DNA from: Pseudomonas helleri
GTDB lineage: Bacteria > Pseudomonadota > Gammaproteobacteria > Pseudomonadales > Pseudomonadaceae
NCBI RefSeq assembly: GCF_001043025.1
Contig: NZ_JYLD01000002.1
Span: forward strand, 434,001-498,000
Direction: 5' to 3'
DNA: 64,000 bases
Part shown: piece after piece, positions 52,615 to 64,000 of the stretch
Numbering within the stretch: the stretch's first letter is position 1
Layout of the letters: the number at the start of each line of letters is the position of its first letter
Position numbers and translations under genes: made by a program
Notes under the pieces: generated by a model
Database searches by the model: none
Told to the model about the DNA's origin: nothing
What the model saw: the letters and a program-made list of their open reading frames with translations, nothing else

Positions 52615-53898
52615 ATGTCTCGTTCCGAAACGCTGTTTGCCAACGCCCAAAAACACATCCCCGGCGGCGTGAACTCGCCTGTTCGTGCCTTCAAGAGCGT
52701 GGGCGGCACGCCTTTGTTCTTCAAACACGCCGAAGGTGCCTACGTGACTGACGAAGACGACAAGCGTTATGTCGACTACGTGGGTTCGTGGGGCCCGATG
52801 ATTTTGGGCCACAGTCACCCGGACGTGCTGGACGCGGTGCGTGCGCAACTGCAACACGGCTTGTCCTACGGCGCCCCGACCGCCATGGAAACCGAGATGG
52901 CCGACCTGGTGTGCTCGATTGTGCCGTCCATGGAAATGGTCCGCATGGTGAGTTCCGGCACAGAAGCCACCATGAGCGCCATCCGTCTGGCGCGCGGCTT
53001 TACCGGGCGTGACAACATCCTCAAGTTTGAAGGCTGCTACCACGGCCACTCCGACAGCCTGCTGGTAAAAGCCGGCTCCGGCGCGCTGACCCAAGGCGTT
53101 CCAAGCTCGGGCGGCGTCCCGGCCGACTTCGCCAAACACACCCTGACCACCACCTTCAACGACATCGACGCCGTTGAGCAGTTGCTGGCAGAAGTAGGCG
53201 ACACCGTGGCATGCATCATTGTTGAGCCGGTGGCGGGCAACATGAACTGCGTGCCGCCCGCTCCGGGCTTCCTGCAAGGCCTGCGCAGCCTGTGCGACCA
53301 GCACGGCATCGTGCTGATTTTTGACGAAGTGATGACCGGTTTTCGTGTAGCCCTGGGCGGCGCCCAAGCCCACTACGGCGTCATACCCGACCTGAGCACC
53401 TTCGGCAAAATCATTGGCGGCGGCATGCCGGTAGGCTGCTTTGGCGGCAAGCGCGAGATCATGCAGCACATCGCCCCGCTGGGCCCGGTGTATCAGGCGG
53501 GCACGCTGTCCGGTAACCCGTTGGCGATGGCCGCTGGCCTGACCACCCTGCGCCTGATCAGCCGTCCGGGCTTCCATGACGAACTGACCGACTACACCAC
53601 GCGCCTGCTTGCAGGCCTGCAAGAACGCGCAGACGCTGCCGGCATTCCTTTTGTGACCACCCAGGCGGGTGCCATGTTTGGCCTGTACTTCAGCGAAGCC
53701 GATGACATCGTGACCTTCGACGACGTCATGGCCAGCGATGCCGACCGCTTCAAGCGGTTCTTCCACCTGATGCTGGACGGCGGCGTGTACCTGGCGCCAA
53801 GTGCGTTTGAAGCCGGCTTCACTTCGATTGCCCACGGCGACGCCGAACTGAAACTGACTCTGGATGCTGCCGAGCGCGCTTTTGCTGCGTTGAAATAA
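52615..53898 (+). CDS. hemL: glutamate-1-semialdehyde 2,1-aminomutase
   Basis: The protein has 427 residues. It has [20 protein letters not shown] at the start, [20 protein letters not shown] and the PLP-lysine motif [15 protein letters not shown]. It makes 5-aminolevulinate for tetrapyrroles in the C5 pathway. It follows thiE, as commonly in Pseudomonas. Confidence 0.97.
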   Translation: MSRSETLFANAQKHIPGGVNSPVRAFKSVGGTPLFFKHAEGAYVTDEDDKRYVDYVGSWGPMILGHSHPDVLDAVRAQLQHGLSYGAPTAMETEMADLVCSIVPSMEMVRMVSSGTEATMSAIRLARGFTGRDNILKFEGCYHGHSDSLLVKAGSGALTQGVPSSGGVPADFAKHTLTTTFNDIDAVEQLLAEVGDTVACIIVEPVAGNMNCVPPAPGFLQGLRSLCDQHGIVLIFDEVMTGFRVALGGAQAHYGVIPDLSTFGKIIGGGMPVGCFGGKREIMQHIAPLGPVYQAGTLSGNPLAMAAGLTTLRLISRPGFHDELTDYTTRLLAGLQERADAAGIPFVTTQAGAMFGLYFSEADDIVTFDDVMASDADRFKRFFHLMLDGGVYLAPSAFEAGFTSIAHGDAELKLTLDAAERAFAALK

Positions 53899-53908
53899 CC
53901 TGAACCCT

Positions 53909-53978
53909 GTGTAGGAGCGAGCTTGTCTCGCGATCTTTTAAAGATCAAAAGATCGCGAGGCAAGCTCGCTCCTACAGG
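53909..53978. repeat. REP inverted pair
   Basis: GTAGGAGCGAGCTTGTCTCG is inverted as CGAGGCAAGCTCGCTCCTAC around AAAGATC-type loops. It lies just after hemL and may end or stabilise the transcript. The rest of the gap to 54178 shows nothing else I can support. Confidence 0.9.
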
Positions 53979-54177
53979 GGTTTATGTTCTTTTTATGCGC
54001 GTGAGGGGCTAATCATTTATGCCACCTGTCCAAAATCGTCTTAAATCAATCGATATGGCGGTCACGCAGCAGAAAAACGAGTAAAGACTTTGTAAGGTGG
54101 CCTCCGCTTATTTCATAATGCGCGCCTACTCATCCCTTGGTCGGGTATGCCCGCCTTTCAGAGGTACGTCGATTCCC

Positions 54178-54726
54178 ATGAACCGCACCGGCCGCGCCCT
54201 TGCACTGGGCTGCCTGTTGCTCCTTCAACCGTTGCTTGCTCAGGCAGGTGGCAACTCGCTGTTGATTCCAGCGATGGGTCGTTGCACCCTCAATACGCAG
54301 CCAGAAGACCTCAAAGAAGCTCTGGCAGCCTGCGTTGAGGCGGCAAAAACCGGGGATGCAGAAGCTCAATACGAGCTGGGTGAGTTCTATTACGACGGTA
54401 AAAACGCCCCGCAAGACCTCAATCAGGCCCTGAGCTACTTCGAACAAGCGTCGCTGCAAGGCCACGCCATGGCGCAGTTTCAGCTGGGCACCATGTTCTT
54501 CAAGGGTGAAGGCGTTCCGGCCAATAACATTCAGGCGTACATCGTGCTGAAAATGGCTGCGGTCAACGGCGCCGAAGACGCGCTCGACACCGCCGACCTG
54601 GTCGCCGAGCAAATGCCCCGCGAACAACTCGAGACTGCCACCCAGATCCTGGGACAGATCTTCCGCAAGTACCTGCTTGAGCTGCAATCGGCCGACGGTC
54701 GCTCGCCGTTTTCACCGCTGCCTTAA
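54178..54726 (+). CDS. exported Sel1-repeat protein
   Basis: The protein has 182 residues from ATG 54178. The signal peptide (NRTGRALALGCLLLLQPLLA) is cut near QAG. Two Sel1-type repeats follow: AEAQYELGEFYYDGKNAPQD and AMAQFQLGTMFFKGEGVPAN. It is probably a periplasmic adaptor. The convergent DUF1820-like gene ends 15 bases beyond. Confidence 0.82.
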   Translation: MNRTGRALALGCLLLLQPLLAQAGGNSLLIPAMGRCTLNTQPEDLKEALAACVEAAKTGDAEAQYELGEFYYDGKNAPQDLNQALSYFEQASLQGHAMAQFQLGTMFFKGEGVPANNIQAYIVLKMAAVNGAEDALDTADLVAEQMPREQLETATQILGQIFRKYLLELQSADGRSPFSPLP

Positions 54727-54741
54727 GGTAAAAGTGCCGAA

Positions 54742-55068
54742 CTACTTGTCCGGCATCGGAAACGGAAACGGCATCACGTTGCTCATGCCATTGGCTTCGC
54801 TGATTTTCGGCGTCCCCAGACGTTCAACTTCATCAATTCGCACAATCGAGTGCATCGGCACAAAGCTGCGTACCACGCCTTCAAATTGAGCCTTGAGCTT
54901 TTCTTCGCTCGGATCAACGACGATTTGCGTGCGCTCCCCGAAGACAAATTCCTCAACTTCCAGAAAGCCCCACAGATCACTTTGATAGATCTGCTTGGCG
55001 TACATTTCGAACACCTGGCCCTGATTGAGGAAAATCACCTTGTAGATTGGAGCTTCACGTTTGGTCAT
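54742..55068 (-). CDS. DUF1820 family protein
   Basis: The protein has 108 residues (KREAPIYKVIFLNQGQVFEM, IYQSDLWGFLEVEEFVFGER, SFVPMHSIVRIDEVERLGTP). It is a conserved gammaproteobacterial protein of unknown function, soluble, without a signal peptide. It is divergent from miaB. Confidence 0.85.
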   Translation of the reverse strand: MTKREAPIYKVIFLNQGQVFEMYAKQIYQSDLWGFLEVEEFVFGERTQIVVDPSEEKLKAQFEGVVRSFVPMHSIVRIDEVERLGTPKISEANGMSNVMPFPFPMPDK

Positions 55069-55200
55069 GGTGGGCGGGTAGACATCTGAGGATATAAAAG
55101 AGGGCGCGAACTATAGCATAGCCATCGGACGCGCAACGCTAGGAACCCGCGACCATGCCCCCTATAATGCGCGGTTCTTTGAACCACTTGATGAACACCC

Positions 55201-56529
55201 ATGGCCAAGAAGCTTTACATCGAAACCCACGGTTGCCAGATGAATGAGTACGACAGCTCACGCATGGTCGATCTGCTGGGTGAACATCAGGCCCTGGAAG
55301 TCACAGCGCGCGCCGAAGACGCTGATGTCATCCTGCTGAATACCTGTTCGATCCGTGAACGCGCCCAAGACCGCGTGTACTCGCAACTGGGCCGCTGGCG
55401 CGAGCTGAAACTGGCCAACCCCGAGATGGTCATTGCCGTCGGCGGCTGCGTTGCCAGCCAGGAAGGCGCCGCCATCCGCGACCGCGCCCCTTACGTGGAC
55501 GTAGTCTTCGGTCCGCAAACCCTGCACCGCCTGCCCGAGATGATTGACGCTGCGCGCATCACCAAGTTGCCGCAGGTTGACGTGTCGTTCCCCGAGATCG
55601 AGAAATTCGACCACCTGCCTGAACCCCGCATCGACGGCCCAAGTGCCTATGTGTCGGTCATGGAAGGTTGCAGCAAGTACTGCACGTTCTGCGTGGTGCC
55701 TTACACCCGCGGCGAAGAAGTCAGCCGCCCGTTCGACGACGTGCTCAGCGAAGTGATCCACCTGGCTGAAAACGGCGTGCGTGAAGTGACCTTGCTGGGC
55801 CAGAACGTCAACGGCTATCGCGGCCTGACCGAGGACGGTCGCCTGGCGGACCTCGCCGAACTGATTCGCGTGGTGGCAGCCATCGACGGGATCGAGCGCA
55901 TTCGCTACACCACCTCGCACCCGCTGGAGTTCTCGGACAGCCTGATCCAGGCCCACGCCGACGTGCCGGAGCTGGTAAAACACCTGCACTTGCCGGTGCA
56001 ATCGGGCTCGGACCGCATTCTCTCGGCGATGAAGCGCAACCATACGGCGCTGGAGTACAAGTCCAAGCTGCGCAAACTGCGCGCGGCGGTGCCGGGCATT
56101 TGCATCAGCTCTGACTTTATCGTCGGCTTCCCCGGTGAAACCGAGAAGGATTTCGAGCAAACCATGAAGCTGATCGAGGACGTCGGTTTCGACTTCTCGT
56201 ATTCCTTTGTGTACAGCCAGCGCCCGGGCACGCCTGCGGCCGACCTGGTTGACGACACGCCAGAAGAGCGCAAAAAAGAGCGCCTCAACGCGCTGCAACA
56301 CCGCCTGAACCAACAAGGTTTTGAGATCAGCCGGCAAATGGTCGGCTCCACTCAGCGGATTCTGGTGACCGATTACTCGAAAAAAGACCCTGGTGAACTG
56401 CAAGGGCGCACCGAAAACAACCGCATTGTTAACTTCCGCTGCGACAACCCGCAGTTGATCGGACAATTCGCCGACGTGCACATCGATGCCGCCCAGCCGC
56501 ACTCCCTGCGGGGTTCGCTGCTGAACTAA
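55201..56529 (+). CDS. miaB: tRNA-2-methylthio-N6-dimethylallyladenosine synthase
   Basis: The protein has 442 residues. The UPF0004 cluster cysteines lie in [19 protein letters not shown] and [10 protein letters not shown]. The radical-SAM CxxxCxxC is in [19 protein letters not shown], and a TRAM domain ends the protein. It adds the methylthio group to A37 of tRNAs reading UNN codons. Confidence 0.97.
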   Translation: MAKKLYIETHGCQMNEYDSSRMVDLLGEHQALEVTARAEDADVILLNTCSIRERAQDRVYSQLGRWRELKLANPEMVIAVGGCVASQEGAAIRDRAPYVDVVFGPQTLHRLPEMIDAARITKLPQVDVSFPEIEKFDHLPEPRIDGPSAYVSVMEGCSKYCTFCVVPYTRGEEVSRPFDDVLSEVIHLAENGVREVTLLGQNVNGYRGLTEDGRLADLAELIRVVAAIDGIERIRYTTSHPLEFSDSLIQAHADVPELVKHLHLPVQSGSDRILSAMKRNHTALEYKSKLRKLRAAVPGICISSDFIVGFPGETEKDFEQTMKLIEDVGFDFSYSFVYSQRPGTPAADLVDDTPEERKKERLNALQHRLNQQGFEISRQMVGSTQRILVTDYSKKDPGELQGRTENNRIVNFRCDNPQLIGQFADVHIDAAQPHSLRGSLLN

Positions 56530-56538
56530 CGCAGGCTT

Positions 56539-56608
56539 CTGTAGGAGCGAGCTCGTCTCGCGATCTTTTGATCGTCTAAAAGATCGCGAGACGAGCTCGC
56601 CCCTGCAG
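56539..56608. repeat. REP inverted pair
   Basis: GTAGGAGCGAGCTCGTCTCG is inverted as CGAGACGAGCTCGCCCCTGC around a loop with GATCGTC. It lies right after miaB. Confidence 0.9.
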
Positions 56609-56701
56609 AAGGTTAATCATTTATCACGGCCCTTTCGCGCGTGACCTGCTAGCGTTATCCTTCATCTCACCTCAATTGCCTTAGGGCGGCTAAAAACGAC
56701 C

Positions 56702-57724
56702 TTGAACGCACCCATCGAACCACATCGTTTTCTCCTCGAGCCTTTTGAGGCTCGCCGCTTCGCCAATCTGTGCGGACAATTCGACGAGCATTTGCGCTTG
56801 GTCGAACAACGTCTGGGCATCGAAATCCGCAATCGCGGTAACCAGTTCGAAATGATCGGCGACCCCAAACTGACTGTTTCTGCAGAACACCTGCTGCGCC
56901 GTCTGTACCGCGAAACCAAAGCCACTGAGCTTTCGCCGGACCTGGTGCACCTGTTCCTGCAAGAGTCTGCTGCCACCGATGACCTGGCCAATACGCCTGT
57001 GGCCGAGGCCAGCGTGTCGCTGCGCACCAAAAAGGGCATGATCCGCCCGCGCGGCACCAACCAGCAGCGCTACGTCAAAGAAATCCTCGGCAACGACATC
57101 AACTTCGGCATTGGCCCAGCTGGTACGGGTAAGACCTACCTGGCCGTGGCCTGCGCAGTTGACGCCCTGGAGCGCGAGCAAATCCGCCGCATCCTGCTGG
57201 TGCGCCCGGCGGTTGAAGCGGGCGAAAAACTCGGCTTCCTGCCGGGCGACCTGTCGCAAAAGATCGACCCGTACCTGCGCCCGCTGTATGACGCGCTGTA
57301 CGAGATGCTCGGCTTTGAATACGTGGCCAAGCTGATCGAGCGGCAAATCATTGAAGTGGCACCGCTGGCCTACATGCGCGGTCGCACGCTGAATAACAGC
57401 TTCATCATTCTCGACGAAAGTCAGAACACCACCGTTGAGCAAATGAAGATGTTCCTGACCCGTATCGGCTTCGGCTCCACGGCCGTAATCACCGGTGACA
57501 TCACCCAGATCGACCTGCCAAAAGGCACCAAGTCGGGGCTGACCCACGTGATTGACGTGCTCAAGGACGTGCCGGGTATCAGCTTTACGCACTTTTTGTC
57601 CAAAGACGTTGTGCGCCACCCGCTGGTACAACGCATCGTTGAGGCCTACGGGCGCTACGAACAGGAAGCCGCTGACAAGCTGGCCGCCCTGCCCGCCGCC
57701 AAGGATTACCGCAACGATGCTTGA
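56702..57724 (+). CDS. ybeZ: PhoH-like ATPase (YbeZ)
   Basis: The protein has 340 residues with a TTG start, as usual for this gene in Pseudomonas. Walker A is [20 protein letters not shown] and Walker [18 protein letters not shown], as in PhoH. It is an RNA-linked ATPase that works with YbeY in ribosome maturation and quality control. Its end overlaps the ybeY start. Confidence 0.93.
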   Translation: MNAPIEPHRFLLEPFEARRFANLCGQFDEHLRLVEQRLGIEIRNRGNQFEMIGDPKLTVSAEHLLRRLYRETKATELSPDLVHLFLQESAATDDLANTPVAEASVSLRTKKGMIRPRGTNQQRYVKEILGNDINFGIGPAGTGKTYLAVACAVDALEREQIRRILLVRPAVEAGEKLGFLPGDLSQKIDPYLRPLYDALYEMLGFEYVAKLIERQIIEVAPLAYMRGRTLNNSFIILDESQNTTVEQMKMFLTRIGFGSTAVITGDITQIDLPKGTKSGLTHVIDVLKDVPGISFTHFLSKDVVRHPLVQRIVEAYGRYEQEAADKLAALPAAKDYRNDA

Positions 57725-58178
57725 GCTTGACCTGCAACTGGCCACCGAAGCCGCTGCGCCTAGCGAAGCCCAGTTCCGCCAATGGTGCGAACTGGCGCTG
57801 CGCCAGCGCACCGCCGACTCGGAAATGACCATTCGTCTGGTGGACGAAGCCGAAGGCCGTGAGCTTAATCACACTTGGCGACATAAAGACTACGCGACCA
57901 ACGTGCTGTCTTTTCCGGCAGAAGTGCCGGACGAATTCCTTGATATCCCGCTTCTGGGTGACCTGGTCATCTGTGTGGCCGTGGTCGAGCGTGAAGCCGC
58001 CGAACAAGGCAAGGCACTTGACGCTCACTGGGCTCACTTGGTGATTCACGGCTGCTTGCATCTTCTGGGTTACGACCATATAGAAGACGAAGAAGCCGAA
58101 GAGATGGAAGCGCTGGAACGAACGTTGCTTGCAGAACTGGGTCATCCAGATCCGTATGCAGACGACGAAACTGATTAA
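57717..58178 (+). CDS. ybeY: endoribonuclease YbeY
   Basis: The protein has 153 residues. The zinc motif H-x3-H-x5-H is in [15 protein letters not shown]. It takes part in 16S rRNA 3'-end processing and ribosome quality control. It overlaps ybeZ by eight bases. Confidence 0.95.
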   Translation: MLELDLQLATEAAAPSEAQFRQWCELALRQRTADSEMTIRLVDEAEGRELNHTWRHKDYATNVLSFPAEVPDEFLDIPLLGDLVICVAVVEREAAEQGKALDAHWAHLVIHGCLHLLGYDHIEDEEAEEMEALERTLLAELGHPDPYADDETD

Positions 58179-58217
58179 CAACCCACTGAAACGACCAAGG
58201 GATACGAGTAAATCGCT

Positions 58218-59057
58218 ATGAGCGAAGACCGATCGAGCAACGGGCAAAAGTCATGGTTGGGTAAGCTGACCCAGGCCTTTGCCCATGAGCCGAAAAACCG
58301 CCAGGAGCTGCTGGAGCTGCTGCGCGAAGCACATCAGAACAAACTGTTGGACAGCGAAGCGCTGGCCATCGTCGAAGGCGCCATCCAGGTGGCTGACCTG
58401 CAAGTACGGGACATCATGGTTCCGCGTTCGCAGATGATCAGCATCAAGGCGACCCAGACACCCCGCGAATTCCTCCCGGCGATCATCGACGCAGCGCACT
58501 CGCGTTATCCCGTGATCGGCGAAAGCCACGATGACGTCCTCGGCGTCCTGCTGGCCAAAGACCTGCTGCCGCTGATCCTTCAAGAGAACGGCGACAAATT
58601 CAACATCAAGGATCTGCTCCGTCCAGCGACCTTTGTCCCTGAATCCAAGCGCCTGAACGTGTTGTTGCGTGAGTTCCGTGCCAACCATAACCACATGGCC
58701 ATCGTCATTGACGAATACGGCGGCGTGGCCGGTCTGGTGACGATTGAAGACGTTCTGGAACAGATCGTCGGCGACATCGAAGACGAACACGATGTCGAAG
58801 AAGACAGCTACATCAAGCCGCTGCCCAGCGGTGACTTCCTGATCAAGGCCCTGACGCCTATCGAGAACTTCAACGAGTTCTTTGACAGCGACTTCTCCGA
58901 CGATGAGTTCGACACCGTTGGCGGCTTGGTCATGAGTGCGTTCGGGCACTTGCCAAAACGCAACGAAATCACTGAAATCGGCCCTTACCGCTTCCGCATC
59001 CTCAATGCCGACAGCCGCCGGATTCACCTGATTCGCTTAACGCCCATTGCCCGCTAA
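58218..59057 (+). CDS. ybeX: CBS-domain protein YbeX/CorC
   Basis: The protein has 279 residues. Two CBS domains (DIMVPRSQMISIKATQTPRE onward, then LRPATFVPESKRLNVLLREF) precede a CorC/HlyC transporter-associated domain. No membrane helix is present. It lies in the usual ybeZ-ybeY-ybeX-lnt order. Confidence 0.93.
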   Translation: MSEDRSSNGQKSWLGKLTQAFAHEPKNRQELLELLREAHQNKLLDSEALAIVEGAIQVADLQVRDIMVPRSQMISIKATQTPREFLPAIIDAAHSRYPVIGESHDDVLGVLLAKDLLPLILQENGDKFNIKDLLRPATFVPESKRLNVLLREFRANHNHMAIVIDEYGGVAGLVTIEDVLEQIVGDIEDEHDVEEDSYIKPLPSGDFLIKALTPIENFNEFFDSDFSDDEFDTVGGLVMSAFGHLPKRNEITEIGPYRFRILNADSRRIHLIRLTPIAR

Positions 59058-59078
59058 ACCCTGACGCTAAGGATTGAA

Positions 59079-60602
59079 ATGCGCTGGATAACCGCCCCCG
59101 GCTGGCCCGGTAACTTGCTGGCTGTGGTGGCCGGCGCACTGACAACCCTGGCGTTGGCACCTTTCGATATCTGGCCGCTGGCACTGGTTGCCCTGGCCAT
59201 GTTCTATCTGGGCTTGCGCGACCTGTCGCCCAAGCAGGCACTGGGCCGTGGCTGGTGCTTCGGCTTTGGCCTGTTTGGCGCGGGCACCAGCTGGATCTAC
59301 TACAGCATTCACCACTTCGGCGGGGCTTCGGTGCTACTGGCCGGCTTCCTGATGCTGCTGTTTACCGCCGCCATTGCCTGGTTCTTTGCCCTGCCCGCCT
59401 GGCTGTGGGCGCGCTGGATCCGCCGCAATGAAGCGCCGCTGGCCGACACCCTGGCCTTTGCTGCGCTGTGGACGGCCCAAGAGGCTTTCCGTGGCTGGTT
59501 CCTCACAGGATTCCCTTGGCTGTACTCGGGTTACAGCCAGCTCGACGGCCCCCTGGCCGGGCTCGCGCCGCTGGGCGGCATGTGGCTGATTTCGTTCACC
59601 CTGGCGCTGACCGCAGCGTTGCTGTGCAACCTGCCCCGCCTGATCAAAGCCAGGCGCAAAGCCTTTATCGGCGCTGCCGTGGTGTTGCTGGTCGGTCCTT
59701 GGTGCATCGGCATTGCGCTCAAGCATCACGCCTGGACCAGCCCGTCGGGTGACCCGCTGAGCGTGGCGGCGATGCAGGGCAACGTTGCACAAAGCATGAA
59801 ATGGGACCCGGCTGAGCTTAATGCGCAGTTGGCGCTGTACCGCGACATGACCTTCAGCTCCAAGCGTGTCGACTTGATTGTGTGGCCTGAAACGGCCATT
59901 CCGGTGCTCAAAGAGAACGCCGAAGGCTATTTGACGATGATGAGCCGGTTCGCCGCCGAGCGAAATTCCGCGTTGATTACCGGCGTGCCGATCCGCGAAG
60001 AAGTGCGCCACGAATCGCGCTTCTTCAACGGCATCACGGCCGTGGGTGAAGGCGATGGCGTGTACCTGAAACAAAAACTCGTACCGTTTGGCGAGTACGT
60101 CCCGTTGCAGGACGTACTGCGCGGCCTGATCGCGTTTTTTGACCTGCCGATGTCAGACTTTGCCCGCGGGCCTGCCGACCAACCCATGCTGCAAGCCAAG
60201 GGTTACCAGATCGCCCCGCTGATTTGCTACGAAGTGGTGTACCCGGACTTTGTCGCCGGGCTGGCCGCGCAGAGCGATATTTTGCTGACCATCAGCAACG
60301 ACACCTGGTTCGGCACCTCGATCGGCCCCCTGCAACATTTGCAGATGGCCCAGATGCGCGCCCTTGAAGCGGGCCGCTGGATGATCCGGGCGACCAACAA
60401 CGGTGTCACCGCGCTGATCAACCCGTTTGGGCAGATCACCACGCAGATCCCGCAGTTCGAGCAAGGGATCCTGTACGGCGACGTGGTGCCCATGCACAAC
60501 CTGACGCCTTACCTGCAATGGCGCTCGTGGCCGCTGGCAATCCTGTGTGCGCTGTTGATCGGCTGGGCGCTGATCACCAGCCGCATCGCCAAAACGGTGT
60601 AA
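59079..60602 (+). CDS. lnt: apolipoprotein N-acyltransferase
   Basis: The protein has 507 residues. Several membrane helices fill the N-terminal 200 residues, followed by a nitrilase-type domain. The catalytic triad is visible: Glu in VWPETAIPV (about 271), Lys in LKQKLVPFGEY (about 332) and Cys in LICYEVVYPDF (about 383). It adds the third acyl chain to lipoproteins in the inner membrane. Confidence 0.96.
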   Translation: MRWITAPGWPGNLLAVVAGALTTLALAPFDIWPLALVALAMFYLGLRDLSPKQALGRGWCFGFGLFGAGTSWIYYSIHHFGGASVLLAGFLMLLFTAAIAWFFALPAWLWARWIRRNEAPLADTLAFAALWTAQEAFRGWFLTGFPWLYSGYSQLDGPLAGLAPLGGMWLISFTLALTAALLCNLPRLIKARRKAFIGAAVVLLVGPWCIGIALKHHAWTSPSGDPLSVAAMQGNVAQSMKWDPAELNAQLALYRDMTFSSKRVDLIVWPETAIPVLKENAEGYLTMMSRFAAERNSALITGVPIREEVRHESRFFNGITAVGEGDGVYLKQKLVPFGEYVPLQDVLRGLIAFFDLPMSDFARGPADQPMLQAKGYQIAPLICYEVVYPDFVAGLAAQSDILLTISNDTWFGTSIGPLQHLQMAQMRALEAGRWMIRATNNGVTALINPFGQITTQIPQFEQGILYGDVVPMHNLTPYLQWRSWPLAILCALLIGWALITSRIAKTV

Positions 60603-60621
60603 ACCCGAAAAGCCAACCCCC

Positions 60622-60689
60622 TGTAGGAGCGAGCTTGCCTCGCGATCTTTTAAAGATCAAAAGATCGCGAGGCAAGCTCGCTCCCACAA
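60622..60689. repeat. REP inverted pair
   Basis: CTGTAGGAGCGAGCTTGCCT is inverted as GAGGCAAGCTCGCTCCCACA around AAAGATC loops. It lies between lnt and the convergent ydcF-type gene. Confidence 0.9.
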
Positions 60690-60696
60690 GGCGCAC

Positions 60697-61458
60697 TTAG
60701 CGGTAAAACAACGGGTAGGCGATCTGCCCGACGGCTTCGTTGAGCAACAGCCCGGACTGCCAGACAGACTTGTACTCCGGCATCCAGCCGCCCAGCGGCC
60801 TGGCGTTGTCGACGCTTAAAAAGCCGACCGGCGCCGGCACGACCTCAAACCCCGCCTTTTCAAAGCTCCACACCGAACGCGGCATGTGCCACGCCTGGGT
60901 GACCACCACCACGCGCTTGATGCCCTGCGGCAACAGAATCTCTGCACTCATTTGCGCGTTTTCCCACGTAGTGCGACTGCGTTCTTCTTTCCAGCGAACC
61001 TCTACCCCCGAATCTTCGCGCAACGAGTCGGCCATTATCTGCGCCTCGCTCGGCGGGGTGCCGTAGTGCAAGCCGCCCGTGACCAGCACCGGCAACCCCG
61101 AAGCCTTGGCCAGTTGCGCCGCATAGCGCTGGCGTTCCAGGCCGATCCCGGTGGGCTGATCACTGCCCCACGCCGGGTCACCGCGCTCTCGCCCGGAGCC
61201 CAGCAGCACAATGGCATCGGCCCGTTCAGATAAGCTCGACCACTCATTGGGGGCTAACGCAGGTTCGCGCTCAATGGCGCGGGCGCTCCATTCCACCATC
61301 ACCGGCAAGCTCATCAACCATAAGCCGCCAAGGCCCACGGCAAACAGCGCACCGGCCAGACGCGGACGCGAATGGCGCAGCCACCAGGCCGCCAGCAGGA
61401 ACAAAAGAAGGATGCCCGGAGGCAATAGAAGTTGTTTAACAAAGTAGCGAAAAGGCAT
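60697..61458 (-). CDS. YdcF/ElyC-type DUF218 membrane protein
   Basis: The protein has 253 residues. Two N-terminal membrane helices (LLLPPGILLLFLLAAWWLRH; LAGALFAVGLGGLWLMSLPV) precede a DUF218 domain with ADAIVLLGSGRERGD, LVTGGLHYGTPPSEAQIMAD, SRTTWENAQMSAEIL and VVTQAWHMPRSV. ElyC-like proteins affect envelope and undecaprenyl-phosphate metabolism. Confidence 0.85.
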   Translation of the reverse strand: MPFRYFVKQLLLPPGILLLFLLAAWWLRHSRPRLAGALFAVGLGGLWLMSLPVMVEWSARAIEREPALAPNEWSSLSERADAIVLLGSGRERGDPAWGSDQPTGIGLERQRYAAQLAKASGLPVLVTGGLHYGTPPSEAQIMADSLREDSGVEVRWKEERSRTTWENAQMSAEILLPQGIKRVVVVTQAWHMPRSVWSFEKAGFEVVPAPVGFLSVDNARPLGGWMPEYKSVWQSGLLLNEAVGQIAYPLFYR

Positions 61459-61604
61459 CGAGCATCTCCATAGATGCCCGAAGCCTAAGGGGGTTGAAGG
61501 GAGGCATCAACAGGGCTGGCCAAAACTCAATCACAACCCGTGTTACCTCAACCCTGAGGAAATGCCGCTCTTCACGTGGGCCCGACCTGAATCGTCGCGC
61601 CGGC

Positions 61605-61892
61605 CTACTTACCCTTAACCCTGTCTTTGAGCCAGATGACCTTGGCTGTCTGAGGGGCTTTTTGCTCAGTACTGCTGCCTTGCAGGCGTTCATCAGCCTC
61701 ACGCCCGATCCGGTTTAAATAAACGTTGATCAACTCCAACTCGGCACGACTCAAACCACGCAATTCCAATTCGGCAGGACGTTCGTTTCTCAGTCGCACT
61801 GCCGTCTTTGCTGAATCAAGAGCCACACTCAAACGATCAATCAGCCGCTCGAACACCTCCGAATTTATAGCCTTGTATTGCGACTCAACCAT
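61605..61892 (-). CDS. conserved small hypothetical protein
   Basis: A helical, charged protein of 95 residues (SEVFERLIDRLSVALDSAKT, then LSRAELELINVYLNRIGREA). I do not know its family. It is divergent from leuS, and its position next to leuS fits a conserved Pseudomonas gene. Confidence 0.7.
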   Translation of the reverse strand: MVESQYKAINSEVFERLIDRLSVALDSAKTAVRLRNERPAELELRGLSRAELELINVYLNRIGREADERLQGSSTEQKAPQTAKVIWLKDRVKGK

Positions 61893-62089
61893 CCGTCCAC
61901 CTCATTAAGGAAGTTTCTTCCCCCCACCAACAGCGTAGCTGCGCTGCTAAAACCAGCGCGCCGTAGCGACCAACGGAACGATGAGGCAATCAGGGTTTCC
62001 CTCGATAGAGTGGGGTCATGTATGCTACGGGACTTCCTGTAACCCCTGCTCCAACCTGACCGGGCAACAAAAATGTCCGCGTGAGTTGA

Positions 62090-64000
<1,911 letters not shown>

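Noticed and set aside
55258..56502. Minus-strand frame of 414 codons opposite miaB
   Set aside because: High-GC antisense shadow; miaB on the plus strand is full length with all its cysteines. Similar long shadows opposite hemL (52576-53835) and leuS (62267-63781) were rejected for the same reason.

Overview
The window is from a Pseudomonas chromosome, most like the P. fluorescens/fragi lineage. The right part (about 36.4-64 kb) holds typical Pseudomonas housekeeping genes in familiar order: fieF, rluE, amn, thiD-thiE-hemL, miaB-phoH(ybeZ)-ybeY-ybeX-lnt, and leuS running off the right edge. It has high-GC codon use and several of the long inverted REP pairs (GTAGGAGCGAGCTTG type) common in this group.

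The left part (1 to about 36.46 kb) looks like an accessory island. Its right border cuts the resident hrpB inside the DEAH-box codons: only the first 127 codons remain (36464-36844). A complete, diverged hrpB (33812-36334) lies just inside the border and presumably replaces the broken gene. No integrase or transposase is visible, so the other end and the mobility genes must lie left of base 1.

Island layout. (a) 0-15.3 kb is a patchwork of defence-type and unknown genes: a HerA-like ATPase (cut by the window edge), an Mrr-like nuclease, a two-gene GHKL-ATPase plus large unknown protein pair, a UvrD/helicase-IV-like helicase with an inserted nuclease-like segment, a three-gene operon of unknowns facing an XRE regulator, and a DUF6602-type nuclease-like protein next to an unknown. 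Broken gene copies, a group II intron 3' end and a family of structured intergenic repeats (R1-R5) are scattered among them. (b) 15.6-28.3 kb is catabolic. One sub-cluster has a dehydroquinase-like protein, a GntR regulator, an SCP2-like protein, an alpha/beta hydrolase, an MFS transporter and a carboxymuconolactone-decarboxylase-like protein. The other has a LysR regulator, two VOC proteins (one exported), two family III CoA-transferases (one like 2-methylfumaryl-CoA isomerase), an HMG-CoA-lyase-like enzyme, a 2-hydroxyacid dehydrogenase and DctA. I infer uptake, CoA activation and aldol cleavage of a branched dicarboxylate. (c) 28.4-33.7 kb has a second copy of the small gene pair seen at 1.6-2.3 kb, then a DUF4297/HamA-like nuclease plus SF2 helicase pair that resembles Hachiman defence.

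After the border come a lipoprotein, FieF and a DUF6515-type protein. A bacteriocin locus follows: an HNH-DNase S-type pyocin with its immunity gene, and a decayed orphan DNase module with a second immunity gene. The conserved core then runs to leuS.
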